DNA from: Pseudolactococcus reticulitermitis
GTDB lineage: Bacteria; Bacillota; Bacilli; Lactobacillales; Streptococcaceae
Direction of reading: 5' to 3'
Assembly: GCF_002260845.1 (NCBI RefSeq)
Contig: NZ_BEDT01000002.1
Coordinates: forward strand, 1-64,000
Length of the DNA stretch: 64,000 nt
Shown: positions 57,493-64,000 of the stretch, piece after piece
How positions within the stretch are numbered: the stretch's first letter is position 1
How the letters are laid out: each line of letters opens with the position of its first letter
The notes under the pieces: generated by a model
Databases searched by the model: none
What the model was told of the DNA's origin: nothing
What the model saw: only the letters and a program-made list of their open reading frames with translations
Translations under genes and position numbers: made by a program

Positions 57493-57522
57493 TTTGAAAA
57501 TGTTTTCAAAATATGATAAAAT
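57493..57522 (+). promoter_or_regulatory. yqgQ-glcK promoter with cre-like inverted repeat
   Basis: TTTGAAAA-TG-TTTTCAAA (57493-57510) contains the -35 TTGAAA (57494-57499), 17 bases before the extended -10 TGATAAAAT (57517-57522). The core TGAAAATGTTTTCA differs from a cre site mainly in the centre (TG for CG). Confidence 0.65.
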
Positions 57523-57530
57523 GTGAGAGG

Positions 57531-57761
57531 ATGAAAACTTTATATGATGTTCAGGAATTTTTAAAAAAGCATGGTTATATCAATCTGTTTAGCAATCGAC
57601 TTGATGCTATTTTTTTCATGGCACAAGAGCTGAAAACTTTATATGATGCCGGCTTAATTCCAGATCAGAACGATTATTTTACCGCAGATTTAATTCTACG
57701 GCGAGAACACAGACTTGAAAGTGAGAAAAAGACTTATGACGAAAAAAATCATCGGGATTGA
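57531..57761 (+). CDS. YqgQ-family small protein (DUF910)
   Basis: The 76-residue product (MKTLYDVQEFLKKHGYINLF...) resembles B. subtilis YqgQ, a helical protein that may bind nucleic acid. In B. subtilis it also precedes glcK. The start ATG 57531 follows GAGAGG. It ends 26 bases inside glcK, in a different frame, so the two are coupled. Confidence 0.82.
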   Translation: MKTLYDVQEFLKKHGYINLFSNRLDAIFFMAQELKTLYDAGLIPDQNDYFTADLILRREHRLESEKKTYDEKNHRD

Positions 57762-58719
57762 CCTTGGCGGGACAACGATTAAATTTGGTATCTTGACAGT
57801 AGCTGGTGAAGTTCAGGACAAATGGGCGATTGAAACAAATATTATCGGTAACGGTCAACATATCGTCCCTGATATCATCGCGTCTATCAACCGCCGCTTA
57901 GAGCTATACAAACTTGATAAAGCTGATTTTCTAGGCATTGGGATGGGCTCTCCAGGGTCTGTGGATATTGCTAAAAATACAGTTATCGGTGCTTATAATT
58001 TAGGTTGGGAAACTTTGCAAGAAGTTGGTGCAGCCATTGAAGCGGGTGTTGGCCTACCATTTGCCATTGATAATGATGCCAATGTGGCAGCACTGGGTGA
58101 ACGTTGGGTTGGTGCGGGTGAAAATAACCCTGATGTCATCTTCATGACGCTTGGTACGGGTGTTGGCGGCGGTATCATCGCAGCAGGCAACCTGGTGCAT
58201 GGTGTTGCCGGTGCAGGTGGTGAAATTGGTCACGTGACTGTGGATATCAGCCCAGCTGCTTTTGCCTGTACTTGTGGCAAATCAGGCTGTCTAGAAACGA
58301 TTGCGTCTGCAACAGGTGTTGTGCGTGTTGCGCGCCAGCTTGCTGAGGAATATGAAGGCGAATCAGCGATTAAAGCAGCGATTGATAACGGTGACACTGT
58401 GACATCAAAAGATATCTTTATGGCGGCTGAAGCTGGCGATAAATTTGCAGACTCAGTTGTTGAAAAAGTCAGCCAATATCTTGGTTTGGCGTCAGGCAAT
58501 TTGGGCAATACGTTGAATCCAGATTCTATCGTCATCGGTGGTGGTGTTTCCGCAGCGGGAGAATTCTTGCGTGCACGGATTGAAAAATACTTCAATCTTT
58601 ATACGTTCCCACAAGTTAGAAATTCGACTAAAATTAAAATTGCCCAACTCGGCAATGATGCTGGCATTATTGGTGCAGCCAGCCTAGCATTAAAATTCAC
58701 TGAAACTGAGGCTGTCTAA
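57736..58719 (+). CDS. glcK: Glucokinase (ROK family)
   Basis: GlcK phosphorylates free glucose, needed for sugars entering without a PTS. The 327 residues carry the ATP phosphate motif GIDLGGTTIKFG near 6, the catalytic IDNDANVAALGE near 112, the ROK zinc motif CTCGKSGCLE near 175, and TGVGGGIIAAG. The start at 57736 is inside yqgQ; an upstream in-frame ATG at 57715 adds seven residues. A rhodanese-like gene follows one base later. Confidence 0.95.
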   Translation: MTKKIIGIDLGGTTIKFGILTVAGEVQDKWAIETNIIGNGQHIVPDIIASINRRLELYKLDKADFLGIGMGSPGSVDIAKNTVIGAYNLGWETLQEVGAAIEAGVGLPFAIDNDANVAALGERWVGAGENNPDVIFMTLGTGVGGGIIAAGNLVHGVAGAGGEIGHVTVDISPAAFACTCGKSGCLETIASATGVVRVARQLAEEYEGESAIKAAIDNGDTVTSKDIFMAAEAGDKFADSVVEKVSQYLGLASGNLGNTLNPDSIVIGGGVSAAGEFLRARIEKYFNLYTFPQVRNSTKIKIAQLGNDAGIIGAASLALKFTETEAV

Positions 58720-58720
58720 T

Positions 58721-59113
58721 ATGTTGTTATATGTTAATATTTTACTCATTCTGGTTATTATTGGTCTATTTGCCTACCCATTTGTCAATAAATTCAGAAT
58801 TAAATCTGTCGCTAAAATTGTAGACAATGCGACTTTTGCTGAGCAACTTAATGGGGCACAGTTGATTGACTTGCGGGAAGCAACAGCTTATCGGATTGTC
58901 CATATTTTGGGTGCCAGAAATTTACCTTTCTCACAATTTGACCAAAGCATCTCAGCCATTCGTAAGGATAAGGCGGTTCTCTTATATGAGGATGCGAAAC
59001 CTGTATTTTGCGTTCGTGCAGCGCTCAAGCTCAAAAAAGCGGGCTATACCAACATTGTCATCCTAAAAACTGGGGTCAAGGGTTGGCATGGCAAGACTAA
59101 AAAAGGAGCTTGA
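58721..59113 (+). CDS. Membrane-anchored rhodanese-like protein (catalytic Cys missing)
   Basis: The 130-residue product has one N-terminal membrane helix (about 3-21) and a rhodanese fold from about 37 (LIDLREATAYRIVHILGARNLP). Where active rhodaneses have Cys after the VVVY strand, this has Glu: LLYEDAKPVFCVRAAL. Sulfur transfer is therefore unlikely unless the later Cys substitutes. It resembles YqhL-type proteins that accompany glcK. It is in the yqgQ-glcK operon. Confidence 0.83.
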   Translation: MLLYVNILLILVIIGLFAYPFVNKFRIKSVAKIVDNATFAEQLNGAQLIDLREATAYRIVHILGARNLPFSQFDQSISAIRKDKAVLLYEDAKPVFCVRAALKLKKAGYTNIVILKTGVKGWHGKTKKGA

Positions 59114-59119
59114 TTTGTC

Positions 59120-60055
59120 ATGGAAACAAGAATACGACGTGCCGAGCGAGTATCAGATGAAACAAATATAAAGCCTAAAAAGAAGCATCGTGGTCTTAAA
59201 ATCGTTAGCCTGCTTATCTTAGTAATCGTATTGCTTGTTGGTATCGTTGGTGCTAAAGCCTATTTCGATGTCAAAAAAGTATCAAATCAAGCGTATCAAA
59301 CCATTAAGCGTCAGACATCAGCGAAGTTGCCAAACTTGACGGATAGATCGGCCTTTAGCTTTCTATTTTTAGGCGTCAATGGTAAGACAGCTAATAATAT
59401 CCTAGTCCTAACGGTCAATCCAAAGCAGAATAAGACAATTGTGATTAGTTTAAACCGGAATATCTATCTGCCGTCAGAAGCAACTACCCTGAAAGAGTTA
59501 TACGGTACAAAAGGAACAGCTGGGGAAATTGATGCCATACAGACACTCTTAAAAGTTGATATTCCACGATATATGGCTTTTGAAATGAGTGGTCTGGGAG
59601 ATTTTGTCGAGGCAGTAGGTGGCGTTCAAGTCCAAAATGATACGCACTTTATCTCAAGTGGTTATGAGTTTAAAAATGGTAGCTTACTTTTGCAAAATGC
59701 TGCTGAAGTGAAAGCCTTTCTGAGAAAGGTTGGCGATGATGCTGAAAAAGCTGAGGAGGATTTGATTGATCGGGAACAAAGTATCTTGATTGCGATTATT
59801 CCTAAGATGAAATCAGCAAATACTGTTTTTCACTATGAAAAATTTGCGAATGCTTTCGGCAAAAATATCAAAACCGACTTTACTTTTGACACGATTAAAA
59901 CGCTAGGTATAGGTTATAATGGTGTGCTAGGTAACATTATAAAAGAAAACTTGCGACCAATCCCAACGACGATTGATGGTGTTGCGCAAAAAATTCTATC
60001 AGAAGCACAAATCACTAAAGCACATGATAGAATTGAAGAAGCTATCAATGAATAA
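59120..60055 (+). CDS. Divergent LytR-CpsA-Psr (LCP) family protein
   Basis: The 311-residue product has a cytoplasmic basic tail, one membrane helix (about 28-47) and an extracellular LCP-like domain: FLFLGVNGKTANNILVLTVN, VISLNRNIYLP and AVGGVQVQND. LCP enzymes attach polymers to peptidoglycan. The usual GxDxR...SDT and PRD residues are here NGK...NN and NRN, so the phosphate-binding Arg and Asp are lost and activity is doubtful. It follows the rhodanese gene by six bases, with AAGGAG about 12 bases upstream. Confidence 0.72.
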   Translation: METRIRRAERVSDETNIKPKKKHRGLKIVSLLILVIVLLVGIVGAKAYFDVKKVSNQAYQTIKRQTSAKLPNLTDRSAFSFLFLGVNGKTANNILVLTVNPKQNKTIVISLNRNIYLPSEATTLKELYGTKGTAGEIDAIQTLLKVDIPRYMAFEMSGLGDFVEAVGGVQVQNDTHFISSGYEFKNGSLLLQNAAEVKAFLRKVGDDAEKAEEDLIDREQSILIAIIPKMKSANTVFHYEKFANAFGKNIKTDFTFDTIKTLGIGYNGVLGNIIKENLRPIPTTIDGVAQKILSEAQITKAHDRIEEAINE

Positions 60056-60080
60056 AAAGTTTGAACACAAAAAGTAAATC

Positions 60081-60123
60081 AAAAAAGTCTCTCCTTTCAC
60101 GTATGGAAAGGAGAGACTTTTTT
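60081..60123. terminator. Strong bidirectional terminator
   Basis: AAAAAAGTCTCTCCTTTC pairs perfectly over 18 bp with GAAAGGAGAGACTTTTTT around ACGTATG. It serves the glcK operon and the converging glycosidase gene. Confidence 0.96.
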
Positions 60124-60140
60124 GAGGTTGAACAATAAGT

Positions 60141-61052
60141 TTATCTCAAGACGATAAAATCGGCAACAGGTCGCCCATCTTGACTGGCAAAAATCGTTTG
60201 ACCATTAAGTGACATTTGTGATGAACCGCCACCATCTAAAACGACAAGATTTTGCAGGTTGAGATTGGCAACGGCTGCCATGGTGCCCTCATATCCCTCG
60301 CTGGTATCTGAAATGATAAGATAGATGTTATTATCAGCATCGTTACCGATGTAAGAATGAATCATCCAGTTGACAGAGCCATCATTTGGTAAGACAACGC
60401 CATCTTTAATGAGGATACTCCCAAAGCCATAACTTTGCTCGCCACCTTTTTTGAGGATCTCAGTCGCAGGTGTTGTCAGGTCATATCCGTTAGCAGAGCC
60501 ATTTTTATTGATAACAAAAGCAGCGCTACCATAGGCGGTATTTGACCAGTTTGAGAAAAGTTGACCGTTATTAATCTGGAAACCGACAATCTGACCTGTA
60601 TTCATATCAAAACCAGACGTGTTCATAATCAATGAATCAGGATATTGTGCCACGATGTCAGACATCATGAAAGTGCCTGGAATTTGTGCAGCTGCTGTTT
60701 TCAGAACTTTAGGATTATTGGCGCGGTAAATGGTAACGCCTGGCACGGATAAATCCGTGAATTTCTCAAGTTTTGTTTTGGATTTAACCTGCACCCAGCC
60801 AGCTTCACCAGTATCTTCGACCTCAGGTGCGGATGCGATTGAGACAGAAGTTGGTGGGACAATCGCATCAGATGCCGTTGTTTTAATTGGCTTAAGAGCA
60901 GAAGAAGCTGTTGGTTTAGGCTTTAGTAGGACATAAGCAACGCTTGACGCTACTAAGAGTAGCAGGACAATGGTAATGATTAAAGGCCATTTTTTCTTAT
61001 TTTGAGTGGTAGTGGGCTTTTTTTCAGCCGTACGTTTATTAGTATTTTTCAT
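60141..61052 (-). CDS. Phosphodiester glycosidase family (NAGPA/DUF2233) membrane protein
   Basis: The 303-residue product has a basic N-terminus, a membrane helix (about 22-43), a Ser/Thr/Pro-rich stalk and an extracellular NAGPA-like domain ending LVVLDGGGSSQMSLNG and RPVADFIVLR. Family members remove GlcNAc-1-phosphate or similar sugars from polymers. The ATG at 61052 gives the neatest signal-anchor; AGGAG lies about 20 bases upstream, and the frame is open further upstream (to 61124), so the start is unsure. Whether it acts on wall polymers here is inference. Confidence 0.78.
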   Translation of the reverse strand: MKNTNKRTAEKKPTTTQNKKKWPLIITIVLLLLVASSVAYVLLKPKPTASSALKPIKTTASDAIVPPTSVSIASAPEVEDTGEAGWVQVKSKTKLEKFTDLSVPGVTIYRANNPKVLKTAAAQIPGTFMMSDIVAQYPDSLIMNTSGFDMNTGQIVGFQINNGQLFSNWSNTAYGSAAFVINKNGSANGYDLTTPATEILKKGGEQSYGFGSILIKDGVVLPNDGSVNWMIHSYIGNDADNNIYLIISDTSEGYEGTMAAVANLNLQNLVVLDGGGSSQMSLNGQTIFASQDGRPVADFIVLR

Positions 61053-61148
61053 AATGATAAAATAACGATATCGTCTCCTAATTTTGTGCATATCCTGATA
61101 TGTTAAGCTGGTGAGCTTTCGCATTTAGTATGAGAAGTAACAGCATTA

Positions 61149-61208
61149 GCTAACAGGCTAGAAATATTAAGTTGAGGCTAGCAATTCAAATCAACGCTAG
61201 ATGTTAGC
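61149..61208. other. Inverted repeat between the glycosidase and typA
   Basis: GCTAACA (61149-61155) faces TGTTAGC (61202-61208), extended by CTAG pairs, with an inner GTTG/CAAC. It lies in the 373-base gap between the divergent genes. The rest of the gap holds the typA promoter and leader. No ORF was recognised in the gap. Confidence 0.5.
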
Positions 61209-61310
61209 CGTCATTATTTCATTATAAAGTGCTTTTAAAGTTAAGTCAAGCGAATACCGACTGAAAACGCTTAATAAAGGCATTCTTGTTGCATTTTGCC
61301 AAAAATATGT

Positions 61311-61316
61311 TATACT
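61311..61316 (+). promoter_or_regulatory. typA promoter (-10)
   Basis: TATACT with TTGCAT 16 bases upstream (61289-61294). The leader is about 105 bases. Confidence 0.6.
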
Positions 61317-61337
61317 TATAAAGTTGAAATAGAATAA

Positions 61338-61405
61338 AGATTATCTCTAAAAAATGTTGAAGCGGCAGCGTATGACAGTCGCCTTATGATTTTTAGACAT
61401 AATCT
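61338..61405 (+). promoter_or_regulatory. Stem-loop in the typA leader
   Basis: AGATTATCTCTAAAAA pairs with TTTTTAGACATAATCT with a single mismatch, spanning 68 bases. The ribosome site GATGAGG follows at 61411-61417. No T-run follows the stem. Confidence 0.6.
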
Positions 61406-61425
61406 CAAATGATGAGGTATAAATC

Positions 61426-63261
61426 TTGACTAAATTACGCGAAGACATTCGTAATGTCGCAATCATCGCCCACGTTGACCATGGTAAAACAACACTTGTC
61501 GATGAACTTTTGAAACAATCAGACACCTTGAGCGCCCGCGCACATCTTGACGATCGTGCCATGGACTCAAACGATCTTGAAAAAGAACGTGGGATTACGA
61601 TTCTTGCTAAAAATACAGCGGTTAAATATAAAGATAAACACATCAACATCTTGGACACGCCTGGTCACGCGGACTTCGGTGGCGAAGTGGAACGGATCAT
61701 GAAAATGGTTGATGGTGTTGTTCTCGTGGTCGATGCTTACGAAGGCACCATGCCACAAACACGTTTCGTGTTGAAAAAAGCCTTGGATCAAGGGTTGACA
61801 CCGATCGTTGTTGTCAATAAAATCGACAAACCATCAGCACGGCCAGAAGAAGTTGTCGATGAAGTCTTGGAACTTTTGATTGAACTTGGTGCTGACGAAG
61901 ATCAACTTGAATTCCCTGTTGTTTATGCGTCTGCCATCAACGGGACATCAAGTCTTTCTGACGAACTTGACACACAAGAACACACAATGGAACCATTGTT
62001 CGAAACAATTATCGACCATATTCCTGCGCCAGTTGACAACTCTGACGAACCTTTGCAATTCCAAGTCTCATTGCTTGATTACAATGATTTCGTTGGTCGT
62101 ATCGGTATCGGACGTGTGTTCCGTGGCACGATTAAAGTTGGAGACAGCGTCACGCTTTCGAAACTTGATGGGACGAAACAAAACTTCCGTGTCACTAAAT
62201 TATTCGGTTTCTTCGGTCTTGACCGGATTGAAATCCAAGAAGCAAAAGCTGGTGATTTGATTGCTGTATCTGGTATGGATGACATCTTTGTTGGGGAAAC
62301 AGTCACACCGTCTGACCACATCGATCCACTGCCAATTCTGCACATCGATGAACCGACTTTGCAAATGACTTTCCTTGTCAATAACTCACCTTTCGCTGGT
62401 CGCGAAGGCAAATGGGTCACATCACGTAAAGTGGAAGAACGCCTGCAATCAGAGTTGCAAACTGACGTGTCACTTCGGATTGATCCAACTGATTCACCTG
62501 ACCGTTGGATCGTCTCAGGTCGTGGCGAATTGCATTTGTCAATCTTAATCGAAACCATGCGTCGTGAAGGCTATGAACTTCAAGTCTCACGTCCAGAAGT
62601 TATCGAACGTGACATCGATGGTGTCCGTTCTGAACCATTTGAACGTGTCCAAATCGACACACCTGAAGAATACCAAGGCTCTATCATCCAAGCGCTTTCT
62701 GAGCGTAAAGGGAACATGCTGGATATGGTCAACACTGGTAACGGTCAAGTTCGTTTGATTTTCCTTGTCCCAGCTCGTGGTTTGATTGGTTTCTCTACTG
62801 AATTCTTGTCAATGACACGTGGTTACGGGATTATGAACCACACTTTCGACCAATATATGCCAATGATTCATGAACAAATCGGTGGTCGTAGCCGTGGTGC
62901 CCTTGTTTCTATCGACACTGGTAAAACAACGACTTATGCCATCATGGGTGTTGAAGAACGTGGAACGATCTTTGTTAATCCGGGAACTGAAGTTTATGAA
63001 GGCATGATTATCGGGGAACATTCTCGTGAAAATGACTTGACAGTCAATGTGACAAAAGCGAAACAAATGACCAACGTCCGTTCTGCCAATAAAGACCAAA
63101 CCAACGTCATCAAAACACCACGTATCTTGACTTTGGAAGAATCAATCGAATTTATGGCTGATGACGAGTACCTCGAAATCACACCGGAATCAATCCGTTT
63201 GCGTAAACAAATCTTGAACAAAGCAGAACGCGAAAAAGCCAACAAAAAGAAAAAAGGATAA
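61426..63261 (+). CDS. typA: Translational GTPase TypA/BipA
   Basis: BipA is an EF-G-like GTPase that aids ribosome assembly and adaptation to cold and other stress. The 611 residues have G1 AHVDHGKTTL near 14, G3 DTPGHADFGG near 74, G4 NKIDKP near 129, then domain II, the EF-G-like domains III and V, and the BipA-specific C-terminal domain ending in a Lys-rich tail. The start is TTG with GATGAGG upstream. A structured leader precedes it. Confidence 0.97.
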   Translation: MTKLREDIRNVAIIAHVDHGKTTLVDELLKQSDTLSARAHLDDRAMDSNDLEKERGITILAKNTAVKYKDKHINILDTPGHADFGGEVERIMKMVDGVVLVVDAYEGTMPQTRFVLKKALDQGLTPIVVVNKIDKPSARPEEVVDEVLELLIELGADEDQLEFPVVYASAINGTSSLSDELDTQEHTMEPLFETIIDHIPAPVDNSDEPLQFQVSLLDYNDFVGRIGIGRVFRGTIKVGDSVTLSKLDGTKQNFRVTKLFGFFGLDRIEIQEAKAGDLIAVSGMDDIFVGETVTPSDHIDPLPILHIDEPTLQMTFLVNNSPFAGREGKWVTSRKVEERLQSELQTDVSLRIDPTDSPDRWIVSGRGELHLSILIETMRREGYELQVSRPEVIERDIDGVRSEPFERVQIDTPEEYQGSIIQALSERKGNMLDMVNTGNGQVRLIFLVPARGLIGFSTEFLSMTRGYGIMNHTFDQYMPMIHEQIGGRSRGALVSIDTGKTTTYAIMGVEERGTIFVNPGTEVYEGMIIGEHSRENDLTVNVTKAKQMTNVRSANKDQTNVIKTPRILTLEESIEFMADDEYLEITPESIRLRKQILNKAEREKANKKKKG

Positions 63262-63290
63262 GCGATTGCTAGATAGAAGAGGGGAATGAG

Positions 63291-63521
63291 ATGTTTTATT
63301 TAGTCGTATTAACACTCTTTGTCTTGTGTTATCTCTTTTTGGCACCTGATGATATCAAAAAAAGTTTAAATATTTTTGTTGCGATTATCGGGACAGTCTT
63401 AGCTGTGACGATTATCATTTCACTCATTGTCCAAAATAAAACGACCATTTTGCAAGGTATCGTCGTCTTAGCTGGCGTTACGCTAATGATTGAAAGTATT
63501 CGTGAAATTAATCAGTTATAA
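63291..63521 (+). CDS. Small membrane protein, DUF3165-like
   Basis: The 76-residue product is almost wholly hydrophobic, with three membrane segments (about 2-18, 25-47 and 53-68). It resembles the DUF3165 family known from streptococci. GAGGGGAATGAG lies before the ATG. It follows typA by 29 bases and ends in a terminator. Function unknown. Confidence 0.72.
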   Translation: MFYLVVLTLFVLCYLFLAPDDIKKSLNIFVAIIGTVLAVTIIISLIVQNKTTILQGIVVLAGVTLMIESIREINQL

Positions 63522-63522
63522 G

Positions 63523-63549
63523 AAAATCAGTCGAGAGGCTGATTTTTTT
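63523..63549 (+). terminator. Terminator after the typA unit
   Basis: AAAATCAGTC-GAGA-GGCTGATTTT with one G-T pair and a T-run. The tsaE -10 begins three bases later. Confidence 0.85.
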
Positions 63550-63563
63550 GATATAATAAACCT

Positions 63564-63986
63564 ATGAAAGTAAATGAAAAACAAATGCTGGCGTTTGCTG
63601 AAACCTTAGGCAAAAAGTTGCAAGCAGGAGATATTATCGTCTTGACCGGTGAATTAGGCGCAGGTAAAACAACCTTTACCAAGGGTCTCGCCCTCGGTTT
63701 AGACATTCATCAGATGATAAAAAGCCCGACCTACACCATCGTTCGGGAGTACGAGGGGCGCCTCCCCTTGTATCATATGGATGTCTATCGGATTGGCGAT
63801 GATCCAGATTCGATTGATTTAGATGATTATTTATTTGGCAATGGTGTCACTGTGATTGAGTGGGGGAATCTTTTAGCGCAAGATTTGCCGACTGAGTATC
63901 TGGAGATTATTTTTGACTACCAAGATGATGAACGAGAAGTGACCCTAGTCGCACATGGCAGTCACTATGACAGCTATTTAGCCTAG
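63564..63986 (+). CDS. tsaE: tRNA threonylcarbamoyladenosine biosynthesis ATPase TsaE
   Basis: TsaE is the ATPase of the TsaBDE complex that makes t6A37 in ANN-decoding tRNAs. The 140 residues contain Walker A GELGAGKTTFTKG near 32, SPTYTIVREYEG and YRIGDDPDSIDLDDYLF, then VIEWGN. The ATG is six bases after TGATATAAT (TATAAT 63552-63557) with no ribosome site, so probably leaderless. It is complete, and the window ends 14 bases after its stop. Confidence 0.95.
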   Translation: MKVNEKQMLAFAETLGKKLQAGDIIVLTGELGAGKTTFTKGLALGLDIHQMIKSPTYTIVREYEGRLPLYHMDVYRIGDDPDSIDLDDYLFGNGVTVIEWGNLLAQDLPTEYLEIIFDYQDDEREVTLVAHGSHYDSYLA

Positions 63987-64000
63987 ATTTAAACCTTGTC

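Noticed and set aside
62079..62558. 159-codon antisense frame in typA
   Set aside because: No ribosome site or domain; typA is strongly conserved here and explains the base pattern.

Overview
The window is chromosomal DNA of a low-GC Gram-positive bacterium of the Streptococcaceae, most likely a lactococcus (possibly the L. piscium / L. raffinolactis branch; the species cannot be fixed by eye). The pointers are an rRNA-operon-type tRNA array ahead of dnaG-rpoD, a CtsR-controlled clpE, a lactate oxidase, a copY-copZ-copA copper operon with a cop box, rnc-smc-HAD-ftsY, a lone cellobiose-type PTS IIB, a comC prepilin peptidase, several TTG starts and very regular TGnTATAAT promoters.

Layout. 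1-2022: sixteen intact tRNA genes, one broken tRNA-Ile copy, hairpin-rich spacers and a terminator. 2084-10904: replication, transcription and stress housekeeping (dnaG, rpoD, clpE, def, uvrB, an acetyltransferase). 11091-16999: two tandem orphan amino-acid-binding lipoproteins, serine synthesis (serC, serA), a thioredoxin-fold protein, a Nudix hydrolase and exoA. 17249-31470: metG, small membrane and HD proteins, rnc-smc-HAD-ftsY, prs, a PucR-type HTH protein, leuS. 31659-38642: a bactoprenol-type glycosyltransferase, a 22-nt tandem repeat tract, an Fe-S family protein, recQ, then divergent lactate oxidase and an NDH-2 fused to a membrane domain, separated by a palindromic MITE-like element. 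38687-47306: thiN, the copper operon, a rodA-type gene, PTS IIB, an Lsa-type ABC-F gene behind a long switch-like leader, a DMT transporter and a HAD hydrolase. 47528-50883: an AT-rich two-gene ABC exporter that looks foreign. 51087-63986: CoA-disulfide reductase-rhodanese, gyrB, dinB, comC, dps, yqgQ-glcK-rhodanese-LCP, a phosphodiester glycosidase, typA, a small membrane protein and tsaE.

Themes. Lactate oxidase, the NDH-2 fusion, Dps, the copper operon and CoA-disulfide reductase together suggest a lactic acid bacterium equipped for aerobic and metal/oxidative stress. Nine genes start 5-8 nt after an extended -10 box and have no Shine-Dalgarno sequence, so they are probably leaderless. The strongest candidate for an undescribed system is the ABC-F leader at 44035-44295: a promoter placed inside the previous gene's terminator, short leader ORFs, and two mutually exclusive RNA folds, one of which is a terminator-like stem holding the Shine-Dalgarno sequence and the TTG start. 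Other non-coding signals are structured leaders of gyrB and typA, the 22-nt repeats, and hairpins in most tRNA spacers.
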